Positions 1 through 8,352 of a DNA stretch of 64,000 bases are shown here, in pieces. The translations under genes and the position numbers were made by a program. The first letter of the stretch is position 1. The number at the start of each line of letters is the position of its first letter. The DNA is from Streptococcus oralis (GTDB taxonomy: Bacteria; Bacillota; Bacilli; Lactobacillales; Streptococcaceae). Below the pieces are notes generated by a model, which searched no databases, was not told where the DNA came from, and saw only the letters and a program-made list of their open reading frames with translations. The stretch lies in contig NZ_CP029257.1 in NCBI RefSeq assembly GCF_024399415.1, positions 209,501 through 273,500 on the forward strand, read 5' to 3'.

Positions 1-636
1 AGTCAAGAAGGGGAAGTTCATTCAGAAAGAAAAAACGACCAGACGGTTGATTTGGAAATTTTTGTCCATACCTCAGAAACCTCTTTCTTCCTTGCTATGG
101 GACATGTGGATATTTGTTATCAAGGGACAGTTATTTCCTATGGTTCCTATGATCCCCACTCGGAGCGTTTATTCGGTATGGTTGGAGACGGTGTTTTGTT
201 TAAGGCCAATCGGGAAAAATACATCGAACTCTGCAAGAGGGAAAGTCAGAAGACCTTGTTTGCTTATGGTCTGAGTTTAACGGACCAACAGAAAACAGCT
301 ATCCAAGCTCGCCTAGCAGAGATAGAAGACCTGTTAATTCCTTGGGAACCAAGTTCGCAGTTGATGAAAAGAAGAGAGGGAGAGGTCAAGCATACCTACT
401 CCTACCAACTAAAAGAGGAAGCAGATGCGACCCTCTATAAATTCAGCTCATCTGAGTTTAAGACCTACTTTGTTCTCAGTACCAATTGTGTTTTGCTGGC
501 AGACTCTATTGTCGGAAAAGCTGGGACTGATATATTGAGTCCCCAAGGTTTCATTGTGCCAGGGACTTATCAGGATTATCTTGACTTAGAGTATACAAAA
601 CCAAACGGTCTAGTTGTTAGTCGCTCCATTTATTAG
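1..636 (+). CDS. 3' part of an unrecognised protein, possibly a permuted papain-like hydrolase
   Basis: The reading frame is open from base 1 to a TAG/TAA end at 636, so the gene starts outside the window; the TTG at 52 is internal, not the start. The visible part is about 211 residues. It has a GHVDICYQG segment near its beginning and, about 120 residues later, STNCVLLADSIVG followed by a Gly/Pro-rich GFIVPGTYQDYL segment. A His placed before a Cys in this spacing recalls circularly permuted papain-like (NlpC/P60-related) hydrolases, but I infer this from motif layout only. No membrane segment is visible. It ends at a bidirectional terminator shared with the converging DUF960 gene. Confidence 0.7.
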   Translation, partial: SQEGEVHSERKNDQTVDLEIFVHTSETSFFLAMGHVDICYQGTVISYGSYDPHSERLFGMVGDGVLFKANREKYIELCKRESQKTLFAYGLSLTDQQKTAIQARLAEIEDLLIPWEPSSQLMKRREGEVKHTYSYQLKEEADATLYKFSSSEFKTYFVLSTNCVLLADSIVGKAGTDILSPQGFIVPGTYQDYLDLEYTKPNGLVVSRSIY

Positions 637-642
637 AAAAAG

Positions 643-688
643 AAAACTCTAGTTCCTCAGCAGTTTACGCCAAGAAGCTAGAGTTTTT
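643..688. terminator. Bidirectional intrinsic terminator
   Basis: AAAACTCTAG at 643-652 pairs with CTAGAGTTTT at 678-687, with T-runs on both strands. It lies between two converging genes and overlaps the stop codon of the leftward one. Confidence 0.75.
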
Positions 689-1004
689 AAAATAGGTCAT
701 TTTCTTCTGGGAGGAGGATGGTTTCTCTGCCGTCTAGGTCTAAAACAAGGACCCTAGGCGGGTAAAGCGGGTCGAAAGGATGATTGAAATCAAAATCAAT
801 ACTAGTCGGAAGGTGCTGACTAGAAAAATGGAAGGTGATGGTTCCCTTATTGTTGAGCAGTTGAAACTCAAGTTCTTCTTCTAGTTCAAAGACATTTTTC
901 AGGAAATGATCGATAATATACCATAAAGAGTCAATGACATCATCAGGCAAGCTGGTCACGACACCAAAACTAGCGGAACGTCTCTGTGTATTTGTAAAAG
1001 CCAT
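687..1004 (-). CDS. DUF960 family protein
   Basis: A 105-residue protein starting MAFTNTQRRSASFGVV, the characteristic opening of the DUF960 family of small Lactobacillales proteins. The family has no established function. The rest contains TSLPDDVIDSLWYIIDHFL, then a beta-rich, acidic C-terminal half (PPRVLVLDLDGRETILLPEE). It has no signal peptide or membrane segment, so it is probably cytosolic. A GGGGGAGGAAA ribosome site sits just upstream on the minus strand. The gene is monocistronic, facing away from ccpA. The family call is firm; the function is unknown. Confidence 0.85.
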   Translation of the reverse strand: MAFTNTQRRSASFGVVTSLPDDVIDSLWYIIDHFLKNVFELEEELEFQLLNNKGTITFHFSSQHLPTSIDFDFNHPFDPLYPPRVLVLDLDGRETILLPEENDLF

Positions 1005-1128
1005 GTTTTCCTCCCCCTTTTATTTTCCTTATCATACAGCAAAATGTCTTAAAAATCAAGAAATCCTACTTGCTTTTTCAAAATGGGAATAAACTGTGAA
1101 ATTTTTTCAAAGTTTCTCTAAAAAATAC

Positions 1129-1157
1129 TTGAAAGTGTTTACAATAAGTGATAAAAT
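1129..1157 (+). promoter_or_regulatory. ccpA promoter overlapped by a cre-like site
   Basis: TTGAAA (1129-1134), 17 bases, then TAAAAT (1152-1157) makes a plausible promoter. The 15 bases 1129-1143 (TTGAAAGTGTTTACA) match the streptococcal cre consensus WTGAAARCGYTTTCW at 13 of 15 positions and cover the -35 box. This suggests that CcpA represses its own gene, which is known for several ccpA genes. Confidence 0.6.
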
Positions 1158-1172
1158 GGAGTAAGTAGATGC

Positions 1173-1190
1173 GTGAAAGCGAAATTTTCA
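1173..1190 (+). promoter_or_regulatory. Second cre-like site in the ccpA leader
   Basis: TGAAAGCG (1174-1181) followed by TTTTCA (1185-1190) forms a near-palindrome resembling a cre box with a shifted right half. It lies between the -10 box and the ribosome site GAAAGGA of ccpA, so bound protein could act as a roadblock. Confidence 0.4.
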
Positions 1191-1208
1191 TTATAGAAAG
1201 GAAACGGA

Positions 1209-2219
1209 ATGAACACAGATGATACAGTAACGATTTATGACGTCGCCCGTGAAGCAGGAGTTTCAATGGCAACAGTTAGCCGTGTCGTTAATGGCAACAA
1301 GAATGTTAAAGAGAACACTCGAAAAAAAGTCCTAGAAGTGATTGATCGCTTGGACTATCGTCCAAATGCGGTAGCACGTGGTTTGGCAAGCAAGAAAACA
1401 ACGACAGTCGGAGTTGTGATTCCGAACATTACCAATGGTTATTTCTCAACGCTTGCTAAGGGGATTGACGACATTGCTGAAATGTACAAGTATAACATTG
1501 TCCTAGCAAATAGTGATGAGGATGATGAAAAGGAAGTTTCAGTAGTTAACACTCTCTTTTCAAAACAAGTCGATGGGATTATCTTTATGGGCTATCACTT
1601 GACTGAAAAGATTCGTTCAGAGTTTTCTCGTTCACGGACACCGGTTGTTCTTGCTGGTACTGTGGATGTAGAACACCAACTTCCAAGTGTAAATATCGAC
1701 TACAAACAAGCAACGATTGATGCCGTGAGCTATCTTCTCAAAGAAAACGAAAAGATTGCTTTTGTGAGTGGACCACTCGTCGATGATATCAATGGCAAGG
1801 TTCGTTTGATTGGTTACAAGGAAGCCTTGAAAAAAGCTGGACATTCTTATAGTGAGGGATTGGTCTTTGAATCAAAATACAGCTATGATGATGGTTATGC
1901 CTTGGCAGAACGCTTGATTTCATCACAAGCTACAGCCGCAGTTGTAACAGGTGATGAATTGGCAGCAGGTGTGTTGAATGGTTTGGCTGACCATGGCGTA
2001 TCTGTGCCGGAAGAGTTTGAAATCATTACGACAGATGACTCTCAGATTGCACGATTCACTCGTCCAAACTTGACTACTATTGCCCAACCTCTTTATGATC
2101 TAGGTGCTATCAGCATGCGTATGTTGACTAAGATTATGCATAAGGAAGAGTTGGAAGAACGTGAAGTTCTCTTACCTCATGGTTTGACAGAACGTCGCTC
2201 TACACGAAAACGTAAATAG
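1209..2219 (+). CDS. ccpA: Catabolite control protein A (LacI/GalR regulator)
   Basis: A 336-residue LacI-family regulator, the usual CcpA length. Residues 5-25 carry the helix-turn-helix (TIYDVAREAGVSMATVSRVV), followed by the hinge region and a periplasmic-binding-protein-like core with the PNITNGYF segment typical of CcpA. In Firmicutes CcpA binds HPr-Ser46-P and then cre sites to repress or activate carbon metabolism genes. The ATG is preceded by GAAAGGAAACGGA, a good ribosome site. Two cre-like sequences upstream point to autoregulation. The gene stands alone and ends at a strong terminator. Its neighbour ansA converges on it, an arrangement common in pneumococcus relatives. Confidence 0.97.
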   Translation: MNTDDTVTIYDVAREAGVSMATVSRVVNGNKNVKENTRKKVLEVIDRLDYRPNAVARGLASKKTTTVGVVIPNITNGYFSTLAKGIDDIAEMYKYNIVLANSDEDDEKEVSVVNTLFSKQVDGIIFMGYHLTEKIRSEFSRSRTPVVLAGTVDVEHQLPSVNIDYKQATIDAVSYLLKENEKIAFVSGPLVDDINGKVRLIGYKEALKKAGHSYSEGLVFESKYSYDDGYALAERLISSQATAAVVTGDELAAGVLNGLADHGVSVPEEFEIITTDDSQIARFTRPNLTTIAQPLYDLGAISMRMLTKIMHKEELEEREVLLPHGLTERRSTRKRK

Positions 2220-2256
2220 AAAAAATCAGGGAATCGCGAAGATTTCCTGATTTTGC
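2220..2256. terminator. Bidirectional terminator between ccpA and ansA
   Basis: AAATCAGGGAATC, a GCGA tetraloop, then GATTTCCTGATTTT forms a stable hairpin with one bulge on each arm. A-rich and T-rich flanks let it serve both converging genes. Confidence 0.8.
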
Positions 2257-2272
2257 GTTCTAGAGAAGAGGT

Positions 2273-3235
2273 TTATCCTTCCATATAGTCTTTCAAAGCC
2301 TGTCCTTTTAGTCCAGCATTAAGGGCAATTAATAATTTGAGGCGCGCTTTTTGAGCGTTGAGTTCTTTGACAAAGAAAACACCAGCTCGTTGCAACTGCA
2401 CTCCTCCACCTTGGTAGGCGTAGACAGGTTCAGCAATACCATTAAAACAACGTGAGACCAAGGCGACTGGGATTCCTTTTTGGAGGAGATTTTCCAGCTT
2501 TTGAGCTGTTTCTTTGGGAACATTGCCTGCTCCGAAGGCCTGAATAACTAAGCCATCCAGCTGTTCCAAGTCTAACATATCAATCAGCTCATCTGTCATA
2601 CCTGCATAGGCTGAGATGATGGGAACCAGACCTTGAATATGTTCGAGATCAAACCGGACACGAGGTTCAGCTGTTTTGAAGTAGAGGATTTCTTGCTTCA
2701 TGATGAGGCCAAGTGGTCCATGTGTTGGGGTTTGAAAGGTGCTGACGTTGGTCGTATGAGTTTTGGTAACATACTTGGCTGCGTGGATCTCATCGTTCAT
2801 GACGACCAAAACGCCCTTGTCGGCTGCTTTGTCATCGCTGGCAACTCGCAAAGCGCTCAGATAGTTATATACACCGTCGCTACCAAGTTCGTTTGAACTG
2901 CGCATGGCCCCTGTTAGAACGATGGGGATGGGCGGAATTTTCATGGTATCAAGGAAGTAGGCTGTTTCTTCTAAGGTATCTGTACCATGTGTGATGACAA
3001 CTCCATCATAGTTATCAGCTTCCTCTTTAATCTTATGATAGAGTGCAAGCATATGCTTGGGTTTGATATGGGGGCTTGGAAGATTAAAAAAGTCTAGGGC
3101 GTGAACCTCAATCCCTTCAAGCGGATTGGAAACATGGTTCATGGGATTTTCCTGGCTAGTTACAACGGCACCAGTGGCGTCTGCTTGCATGGAAATAGTC
3201 CCACCTGTATGTAAAACAAGGATTTTCTTAGGCAT
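2273..3235 (-). CDS. ansA: Type I (cytosolic) L-asparaginase
   Basis: A 320-residue asparaginase that hydrolyses L-asparagine to aspartate and ammonia. The N-terminal active-site motif is VLHTGGTISM (first catalytic Thr, about residue 11). The second motif VVITHGTDTLEETAYFLD carries the Thr-Asp pair, near residues 80-97. There is no signal peptide, which fits the cytosolic type I class. The C-terminal half holds the family segment QAFGAGNVP. It converges with ccpA and is divergent from the HAD gene at 3301. Asparagine synthetase asnA, the opposing reaction, is encoded at 28564. Confidence 0.95.
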   Translation of the reverse strand: MPKKILVLHTGGTISMQADATGAVVTSQENPMNHVSNPLEGIEVHALDFFNLPSPHIKPKHMLALYHKIKEEADNYDGVVITHGTDTLEETAYFLDTMKIPPIPIVLTGAMRSSNELGSDGVYNYLSALRVASDDKAADKGVLVVMNDEIHAAKYVTKTHTTNVSTFQTPTHGPLGLIMKQEILYFKTAEPRVRFDLEHIQGLVPIISAYAGMTDELIDMLDLEQLDGLVIQAFGAGNVPKETAQKLENLLQKGIPVALVSRCFNGIAEPVYAYQGGGVQLQRAGVFFVKELNAQKARLKLLIALNAGLKGQALKDYMEG

Positions 3236-3300
3236 GATTTAGTCACTCTTTCTGAAATGTGGTATAATCATTGTAACACAAAAGGGGAGAATGGGACAGG

Positions 3301-4692
3301 ATGGAAGTCAAGGCTGTTTTTTTTGATATCGATGGAACGCTAGTCAACGATCGCAAGAGTGTTTTGAAATCCACTAAGGACGCGATTAAGATTGTCAAAG
3401 AGCAAGGAGTGCTTGTTGGAGTAGCGACAGGACGAGGGCCGTTTTTTGTCAAGGAATTGATGGAAGACTTGGACCTAGACTTTGCGGTGACCTACAATGG
3501 CCAATACATTTTTAATAAAGAAAAGGTGCTCTTTGCAAGTCCGATTGCTAAGTCAAGCCTGCGTCAACTGATTGCTTACGCTAAAAAGGAGCGTAAAGAA
3601 ATCGCTCTTGGAACCGAGCATGCCGTTGTTGGTTCGAAGATTATGTCATTTGGTCTCGGCTCCTTTTCACAACTGGTTAGTCGTTTTATTCCGACTGTGC
3701 TGACAAGAACCGTTAGCCGTTCCTTTAATCGAATGGTCAGCAAGGCAGTTCCTCAAAAGGAAGACGACCTGCTTAACTTGATTAATCAACCCATTTATCA
3801 AGTTTTGATGCTGATGACGCCAGAGGAATCTGAGAAGGCAGCAGCTGATTTTGAAGATTTGAAATTAACTCGAAGCAATCCTTTTGCAGCAGATATCATC
3901 AACCAAGGAAATTCCAAACTAGAAGGCATTCGCCGAGTCGGGAAAGAATATGGATTTGATCTCAACCAAGTTATGGCCTTTGGTGATTCAGACAATGATC
4001 TAGAAATGTTGGCGGGTGTTGGGATGTCGGTTGCTATGGGAAATGGCAGTAGCAGTGTCAAAGAAGTCGCCAAGCATATTACGGCAAGTAATCAACAAGA
4101 TGGTATCCACAAGGCGCTCGAGCACTTTGGTGTTTTGGCTTCAGAAAAAGTGTTTGTCAGTCGAGACTATCACTTTAATAAGGTCAAAACCTTCCACCAC
4201 ATGATGGATGAACGAACTCAAGAAGAGCCACAGGCATGGGATGCTGAAGGTGCAACCCACCGAGCAGATTTTAAAATTGAAGAATTAGTAGAGTTTGTTC
4301 GCGCAGCAAGTTCTTCGGAGGAAGAATTTCAAAACTCCCTTGCAAGCATGCATGAGGCACTTGATAAGGCGGCAGAGAAAGTGGCGAAAAAGACGCCTGC
4401 TAAGCAAAATCTGGTCGGTCAAGTGGATGCTTTGATTGACACACTGTATTTTACATACGGTAGTTTTGTTTTGATGGGAGTAGACCCAGAACGCATTTTT
4501 GATATTGTCCATGAAGCAAATATGGGGAAGGTTTTCCCTGATGGGAAAGCTCATTTTGACCCAGTTACACACAAGATTTTAAAACCAGATGACTGGGAAG
4601 AAAAATATGCTCCAGAACCTGCCATCCGACAGGAACTACAACGTCAGTTTAAAGCTTATGAGCGACATAAAGAAAGAAAAAATAAAAAATAA
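3301..4692 (+). CDS. Cof-type HAD phosphatase fused to a MazG-like domain
   Basis: A 463-residue two-domain protein. Residues 1-275 are a Cof/HAD-IIB phosphatase: motif I FFDIDGTLVND (Asp9/Asp11), motif II ATGRG, a Lys in NQGNSKLEGI, and motif IV FGDSDNDLEML. Residues about 290-450 look like an all-alpha NTP pyrophosphatase (MazG/PRA-PH-like): FKIEELVEF, then DALIDTLYFTYGSFVLMGVD, then a HEANMGK segment. Typical Cof proteins end near 270 residues, so the extension is real extra domain content. The pair suggests clean-up of phosphorylated metabolites or nucleotides, but substrates are unknown. The promoter has an extended -10 (TGGTATAAT at 3260-3268). Confidence 0.85.
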   Translation: MEVKAVFFDIDGTLVNDRKSVLKSTKDAIKIVKEQGVLVGVATGRGPFFVKELMEDLDLDFAVTYNGQYIFNKEKVLFASPIAKSSLRQLIAYAKKERKEIALGTEHAVVGSKIMSFGLGSFSQLVSRFIPTVLTRTVSRSFNRMVSKAVPQKEDDLLNLINQPIYQVLMLMTPEESEKAAADFEDLKLTRSNPFAADIINQGNSKLEGIRRVGKEYGFDLNQVMAFGDSDNDLEMLAGVGMSVAMGNGSSSVKEVAKHITASNQQDGIHKALEHFGVLASEKVFVSRDYHFNKVKTFHHMMDERTQEEPQAWDAEGATHRADFKIEELVEFVRAASSSEEEFQNSLASMHEALDKAAEKVAKKTPAKQNLVGQVDALIDTLYFTYGSFVLMGVDPERIFDIVHEANMGKVFPDGKAHFDPVTHKILKPDDWEEKYAPEPAIRQELQRQFKAYERHKERKNKK

Positions 4693-4869
4693 GAGAAAAT
4701 TCTTTTCCCTGGATGAAAAATTCGGGGATTTTTTGAGCTGAAAAACCGAACAATTTTATATATATCACTAATTATTATTAGCATATTTATACTAGAAAAA
4801 GAAAAGAAAAAATGAAAAGATAGTGAAAATAAAACAACGGGAAATTACATTGCTTACAAAGAATAGTTG

Positions 4870-4908
4870 AAAAGCTAGATAAATTACTAATATATCTAGC
4901 TTTTCTTT
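4870..4908 (+). terminator. Intrinsic terminator
   Basis: AAAAGCTAGATA (4870-4881) pairs perfectly with TATCTAGCTTTT (4893-4904), followed by CTTTTG. It lies in the 496-base gap after the HAD gene. The rest of that gap is AT-rich, with no other gene that I can support. Confidence 0.7.
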
Positions 4909-5008
4909 TGAAAGAATATCAAAAAAAGACAAGTCAAATTATTTGATATTTGAAAGTTGCTGTGTTAGAATAAATTAAGAAAGCGAATAAATATAAAATC
5001 CTCATGCT

Positions 5009-5076
5009 GCTATAATATGCTCTTTTTAAAGACAGAAAGTCAACTTGTTTATTTCAGGCCTGTTAACAAGTTGATG
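5009..5076 (+). promoter_or_regulatory. Promoter and structured leader of the secreted protein gene
   Basis: An extended -10 box TGCTATAAT ends at 5016, giving a leader of about 165 bases. TCAACTTGTT (5040-5049) pairs perfectly with AACAAGTTGA (5065-5074) near the predicted 5' end. There is no T-run after it, so a stabilising or regulatory hairpin is more likely than a terminator. Confidence 0.5.
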
Positions 5077-5188
5077 TGAAGAATTCACTCTAGTTTTGAG
5101 GTTTAGTTATAAAATTGTGCACAATTGCTTTCCAAATTTTTATTATTTTAATTTTCAAGTTTAGAAATTAAAGAATTAAGAGGTTGAA

Positions 5189-7168
5189 ATGAAGAAAAAA
5201 TATACCTATTTGACAGCTTCTGTTTTAACAGCTGTAACAATGCTTCCAACTTTTGCACCAAGTGAAGCTCACGCTGCTTACAATTGGAATGGGAATAATA
5301 GCTACTATACAAGAACTAGCCACCGTTCAAGCAATCGTACTTCTAACCGTACTACTGCAAATCGTAGTCGCACATCAAACTATACTGTAAGAAGTTATGG
5401 CTACAACAGTTATTACCCAAGCTATAACTATGGCTACAATAGCTACTACCCAAGCTATAACTATGGATATGGTAGCTATTACCCAAGTTACAACTACGGT
5501 TACAATAATTGGAATAACTACTATGGCTATGACAACAGTAGCAACTACTATGGTTATAACTATTGGAATAATTACAACAACCTTGCTAGCGATGAAAACT
5601 ATATTTACTGGAATGGCAATCACTACTACCGTATGAACGATGGTAGCTACCGTATTTATCGTAACGGTCAGTGGAAACCTTTGACAAACAATAGTAATAA
5701 TAACTCATCTACTAACAACTTGGAAAACGATCCGCACTATCGTTACGAAAATGGGTACCATTACTATGTATTGGACAATGGTGATTATTACTACTACCAA
5801 AATGGTAAGTGGGTATTGGTGAAAGATTCTGCTGATACAACAACTCCAGAACAACCGGCAACACCGGCTGAACCAAAACCAGAACAACCAACAACTCCGG
5901 TTGAACCAGCACAACCAAGTCAACCTGAAGTTCCTGCTCCAACACCAGCAGAACCAGAGACTCCAACACCAGCTCCTAGTGATAAACCTGAAGAGCCAAC
6001 AACACCAGCTGAGCCACAACCAGCACAACCAGCAACTCCAAGTGTTGACCTACCAGAAAACCCACCAATTAATGGAGCTGATAGTGAATTTGATCCATTC
6101 AAACCATCTACAGAAACGCCAGCGGAACCAAAACCAGCAACACCAGCAACTCCAGCTATCCCAACAACACCAGGTTTGGTAACAACTGATGAACCAAGTG
6201 AAAACCAAATCCCTGATTATGTTGAAAAACCAGCTGAAGGATTGGAACACTTGGCTTGGGCACCAAATGGACAAACTCCAAAATTGGTTTACCCACCAGG
6301 TAAACCAGGTGATGCAGTCCTCAAAAATGATAAAAACTACTACTTCGACGGTAGTGCACATTACTACTATGTATCATCTAACTCAGAGCGTACAGGTTAC
6401 TCAGCATACTGGAAGTGGCTTGGAGGAAAATGGAAACTTCAAGGGATGACTGATCCAAACGATCCAGCTCGTGATCCAAAACTTCACGAAAATACTGCTG
6501 ATGACGAGTACATGTACAGTGACAAGAACTCAAGCGTGAAACTTTACTCAACTAACTTGGTAACGACTGCTAAAGCAGGTCAAGCATTGCCATTCAAGAA
6601 TGTTGAAGAGTTCAAGAACTACGTTATCGAAAAGATGAATCCTAAGTTCCTTGATAACGCAGGATGGGATGCCAAAGTTGAATGGGAAATCGAAGATCCA
6701 GAAATCTTTGAAAAAACCAAAGAAAACCCATATGCTAAGGATTATGTCTTGATTGCAAATCTTAAGAGTGGTGTTGAGGATAAGAAATACAGTGATGTAG
6801 AATTTGGTTATGTTAAGTTTGTTTACCGTGTTGAAGCAACAAACGATACAAACTATGACTATGTTTCAAAAGCTAAAGAAGCTTTCGCTAAAATCAATGA
6901 AGAGCGTAAAGCTCAAGGCTTGAAAGAGTTGACATGGTCAGAAGACATTTATCAAAATCAAGCACTTCCAAAAGTAAATGAAATCTCACGTCAATACGAT
7001 AGCTCAGGCTTTGTTGGACGTCGTGATGAAGATGCAGCTGTTGTCGTTAAGAAATGGGCAAACAGTGGTTTGAGAGACTTGCTTCTCGATCCAAATGTCA
7101 CTGAAGGAGCTGTAGCAGCAGTAGTTGATGGAAACGGTGTATACTACTGGGCATACAGTTACAAATAA
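5189..7168 (+). CDS. Secreted Tyr-rich/Pro-rich protein with C-terminal CAP-like domain
   Basis: A 659-residue exported protein that I do not recognise by name. Residues 1-30 are a signal peptide (charged start, hydrophobic core, cleavage near AHA-A). Residues 31-130 are Tyr/Asn/Ser-rich with three 11-residue copies of YGYNSYYPSYN. Three Trp/Tyr modules of the type HYY..x..GxY..Y.NGxWx lie near 135-163, 181-213 and 381-413. A Pro/Glu/Thr-rich linker spans about 215-360. Residues 554-659 resemble a CAP/SCP domain (AFAKINEERKAQGLKELTW ... YYWAYSY), but the usual first His is not visible. There is no LPxTG, so it is either free or held non-covalently through the Trp/Tyr modules. Own promoter and own terminator. 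Confidence 0.85.
   Translation: MKKKYTYLTASVLTAVTMLPTFAPSEAHAAYNWNGNNSYYTRTSHRSSNRTSNRTTANRSRTSNYTVRSYGYNSYYPSYNYGYNSYYPSYNYGYGSYYPSYNYGYNNWNNYYGYDNSSNYYGYNYWNNYNNLASDENYIYWNGNHYYRMNDGSYRIYRNGQWKPLTNNSNNNSSTNNLENDPHYRYENGYHYYVLDNGDYYYYQNGKWVLVKDSADTTTPEQPATPAEPKPEQPTTPVEPAQPSQPEVPAPTPAEPETPTPAPSDKPEEPTTPAEPQPAQPATPSVDLPENPPINGADSEFDPFKPSTETPAEPKPATPATPAIPTTPGLVTTDEPSENQIPDYVEKPAEGLEHLAWAPNGQTPKLVYPPGKPGDAVLKNDKNYYFDGSAHYYYVSSNSERTGYSAYWKWLGGKWKLQGMTDPNDPARDPKLHENTADDEYMYSDKNSSVKLYSTNLVTTAKAGQALPFKNVEEFKNYVIEKMNPKFLDNAGWDAKVEWEIEDPEIFEKTKENPYAKDYVLIANLKSGVEDKKYSDVEFGYVKFVYRVEATNDTNYDYVSKAKEAFAKINEERKAQGLKELTWSEDIYQNQALPKVNEISRQYDSSGFVGRRDEDAAVVVKKWANSGLRDLLLDPNVTEGAVAAVVDGNGVYYWAYSYK
5396..5494 (+). 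repeat. Three tandem 33-bp repeats encoding an 11-residue Tyr-rich unit
   Basis: Copies at 5396-5428, 5429-5461 and 5462-5494 encode YGYNSYYPSYN (third copy has Gly for Asn at position 4). Differences are mostly synonymous, so the copies are maintained at protein level. Copy number is a likely site of strain variation. Confidence 0.9.
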
Positions 7169-7207
7169 TTCAATCTTTTTAGATTGACTACTTTCTAAAT
7201 AAGATAG

Positions 7208-7237
7208 AGGCTTTAAACAATTGTTTAAAGCCTTTTT
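7208..7237 (+). terminator. Intrinsic terminator of the secreted protein gene
   Basis: AGGCTTTAAACAA at 7208-7220 is followed directly by its exact complement TTGTTTAAAGCCT at 7221-7233, then TTTT. Confidence 0.85.
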
Positions 7238-7257
7238 GTGACCCAATCAGGACAAAC

Positions 7258-7284
7258 AAAAAGGAGCTCAAGGCTCCCTTTTTT
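7258..7284 (-). terminator. Terminator of the universal stress protein gene
   Basis: Read leftward, GGAGC, a short loop and GCTCC are followed by TTTTTG, just past the uspA-type gene stop. Confidence 0.65.
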
Positions 7285-7289
7285 AATGA

Positions 7290-7742
7290 TTACAATGTTT
7301 TTTCACTTTCTCTCACGACCAGCAAATCGACTTTTGCATGGCGAAGAATATACTCAGATGAAGAGCCAACCAAGAGGCGTTCAAAGGCATTAAGCCCTGT
7401 TGCACCAACGAGAATCAGGTCAACATTTTCTGTGTCTGGAATAGTGCGGGCAAGGAGGGTTTTTGGATTTCCCATTTCGATGACGATGTGAATATCGGTC
7501 ACACCAGCATCTCTTGCGCGCTTTTCGTACTCCTTCATCAGACTTTCAGCATCGACTTGGAGTTCTTCGTAAACTTCAGCATCAAAGGTAGACACGCTTT
7601 GAAGAGCGCGTGTGTCGATAACATGGGCAATGGTGAGCTTGGATTCGTTGCGTAGAGCAGTGTAAACACCTTTGACGAAAGCCAAGTCCGCTTCTTTAGA
7701 ACCATCAATTGCGACCATAACATTTTGGTAACGTTGTGCCAT
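7290..7742 (-). CDS. Universal stress protein (UspA family)
   Basis: A 150-residue single Usp domain. The start VMVAIDGSKEADLAF and the C-terminal nucleotide-binding signature LILVGATGLNAFERLLVGSSS (pattern G-2x-G-9x-G-S/T) indicate an ATP-binding UspA-type protein. It has no membrane segment and is cytosolic. These proteins are induced by stress or stationary phase; the exact role here is unknown. A clear sigma-A-type promoter precedes it. AGGAGG lies just upstream of the ATG. Confidence 0.92.
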   Translation of the reverse strand: MAQRYQNVMVAIDGSKEADLAFVKGVYTALRNESKLTIAHVIDTRALQSVSTFDAEVYEELQVDAESLMKEYEKRARDAGVTDIHIVIEMGNPKTLLARTIPDTENVDLILVGATGLNAFERLLVGSSSEYILRHAKVDLLVVRESEKTL

Positions 7743-7772
7743 AATGAAACCTCCTGAAATTTTCTTACTGTT

Positions 7773-7801
7773 ATTGTAGCCCTTTTCACTAAAGAAGTAA
7801 A
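7773..7801 (-). promoter_or_regulatory. Promoter of the universal stress protein gene
   Basis: On the minus strand TTTACT (7796-7801), a 17-base spacer and TACAAT (7773-7778). Confidence 0.6.
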
Positions 7802-7909
7802 GTAAAAATCATATTTAAATAAATATTATTGGAGATTCAATTTGGTGGAGATATGTTAAAATAACAGAAAACGAGCTAGTAGGAAACACAGTAAAGGGGA
7901 TGAGAAAGT

Positions 7910-8209
7910 ATGAAAGGGTCTGTTAAAGCTTCTAAAAAAATAAGTTTTCTTTATCATGGAATTATCCTTGCGTCACTTGTAGGTGAAGTAGTGATGCTTT
8001 GGCAGCTGGAAAGAGTCATGCCCGTTCTCTATCCAGGATTTGTTGGATTTCTTCTCTTTCACTTGGTCTACCACATCATTTTATTGGTGATTGCAAAGAG
8101 AAGTGGTCGCTTGGACTATTTGGTCACGTGGGGGCTCTTTCTCATGTTTAATCTTTTGTATGATTCCTTTTTAGCATTGGTCTTTCTAGGTTTGTCTTTT
8201 GGTATGTGA
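7910..8209 (+). CDS. Small hypothetical membrane protein
   Basis: A 99-residue protein with a short basic start (MKGSVKASKKISF) and three hydrophobic stretches at about residues 15-35, 42-62 and 72-97, so it is probably a three-helix membrane protein. The charged RSGRLDY between helices two and three would be a loop. I do not recognise a family. A GGGG ribosome-type site lies 10-12 bases upstream of the ATG. It sits between a stress protein gene and an aminotransferase gene without overlap, probably transcribed alone. Confidence 0.75.
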   Translation: MKGSVKASKKISFLYHGIILASLVGEVVMLWQLERVMPVLYPGFVGFLLFHLVYHIILLVIAKRSGRLDYLVTWGLFLMFNLLYDSFLALVFLGLSFGM

Positions 8210-8293
8210 GAAAATACTTCTGTACTCTAGTTGTTTAGACGGTGAGAACCTAGTCGTTGTGAGTTTTTTCTTTGCTTGCTCATTTCAGGAAAC

Positions 8294-8322
8294 TTGTCGC
8301 AATCCCTTTCTAGTGGTATAAT
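8294..8322 (+). promoter_or_regulatory. Promoter of the aminotransferase gene
   Basis: TTGTCG (8294-8299), 17-base spacer, TATAAT (8317-8322) with an extended TGG just before it. Confidence 0.65.
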
Positions 8323-8352
8323 GTTACTATCTCGATGAATTGAGGAAACAAG

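Noticed and set aside
1078..1272. 64-residue leftward frame across the ccpA promoter
   Set aside because: It overlaps the promoter and start of ccpA and has no coding features.
5375..6361. Several long frames antisense to, or out of frame with, the secreted Tyr-rich protein gene
   Set aside because: They follow from the low-complexity codon repeats of the real gene; no start signals or families.
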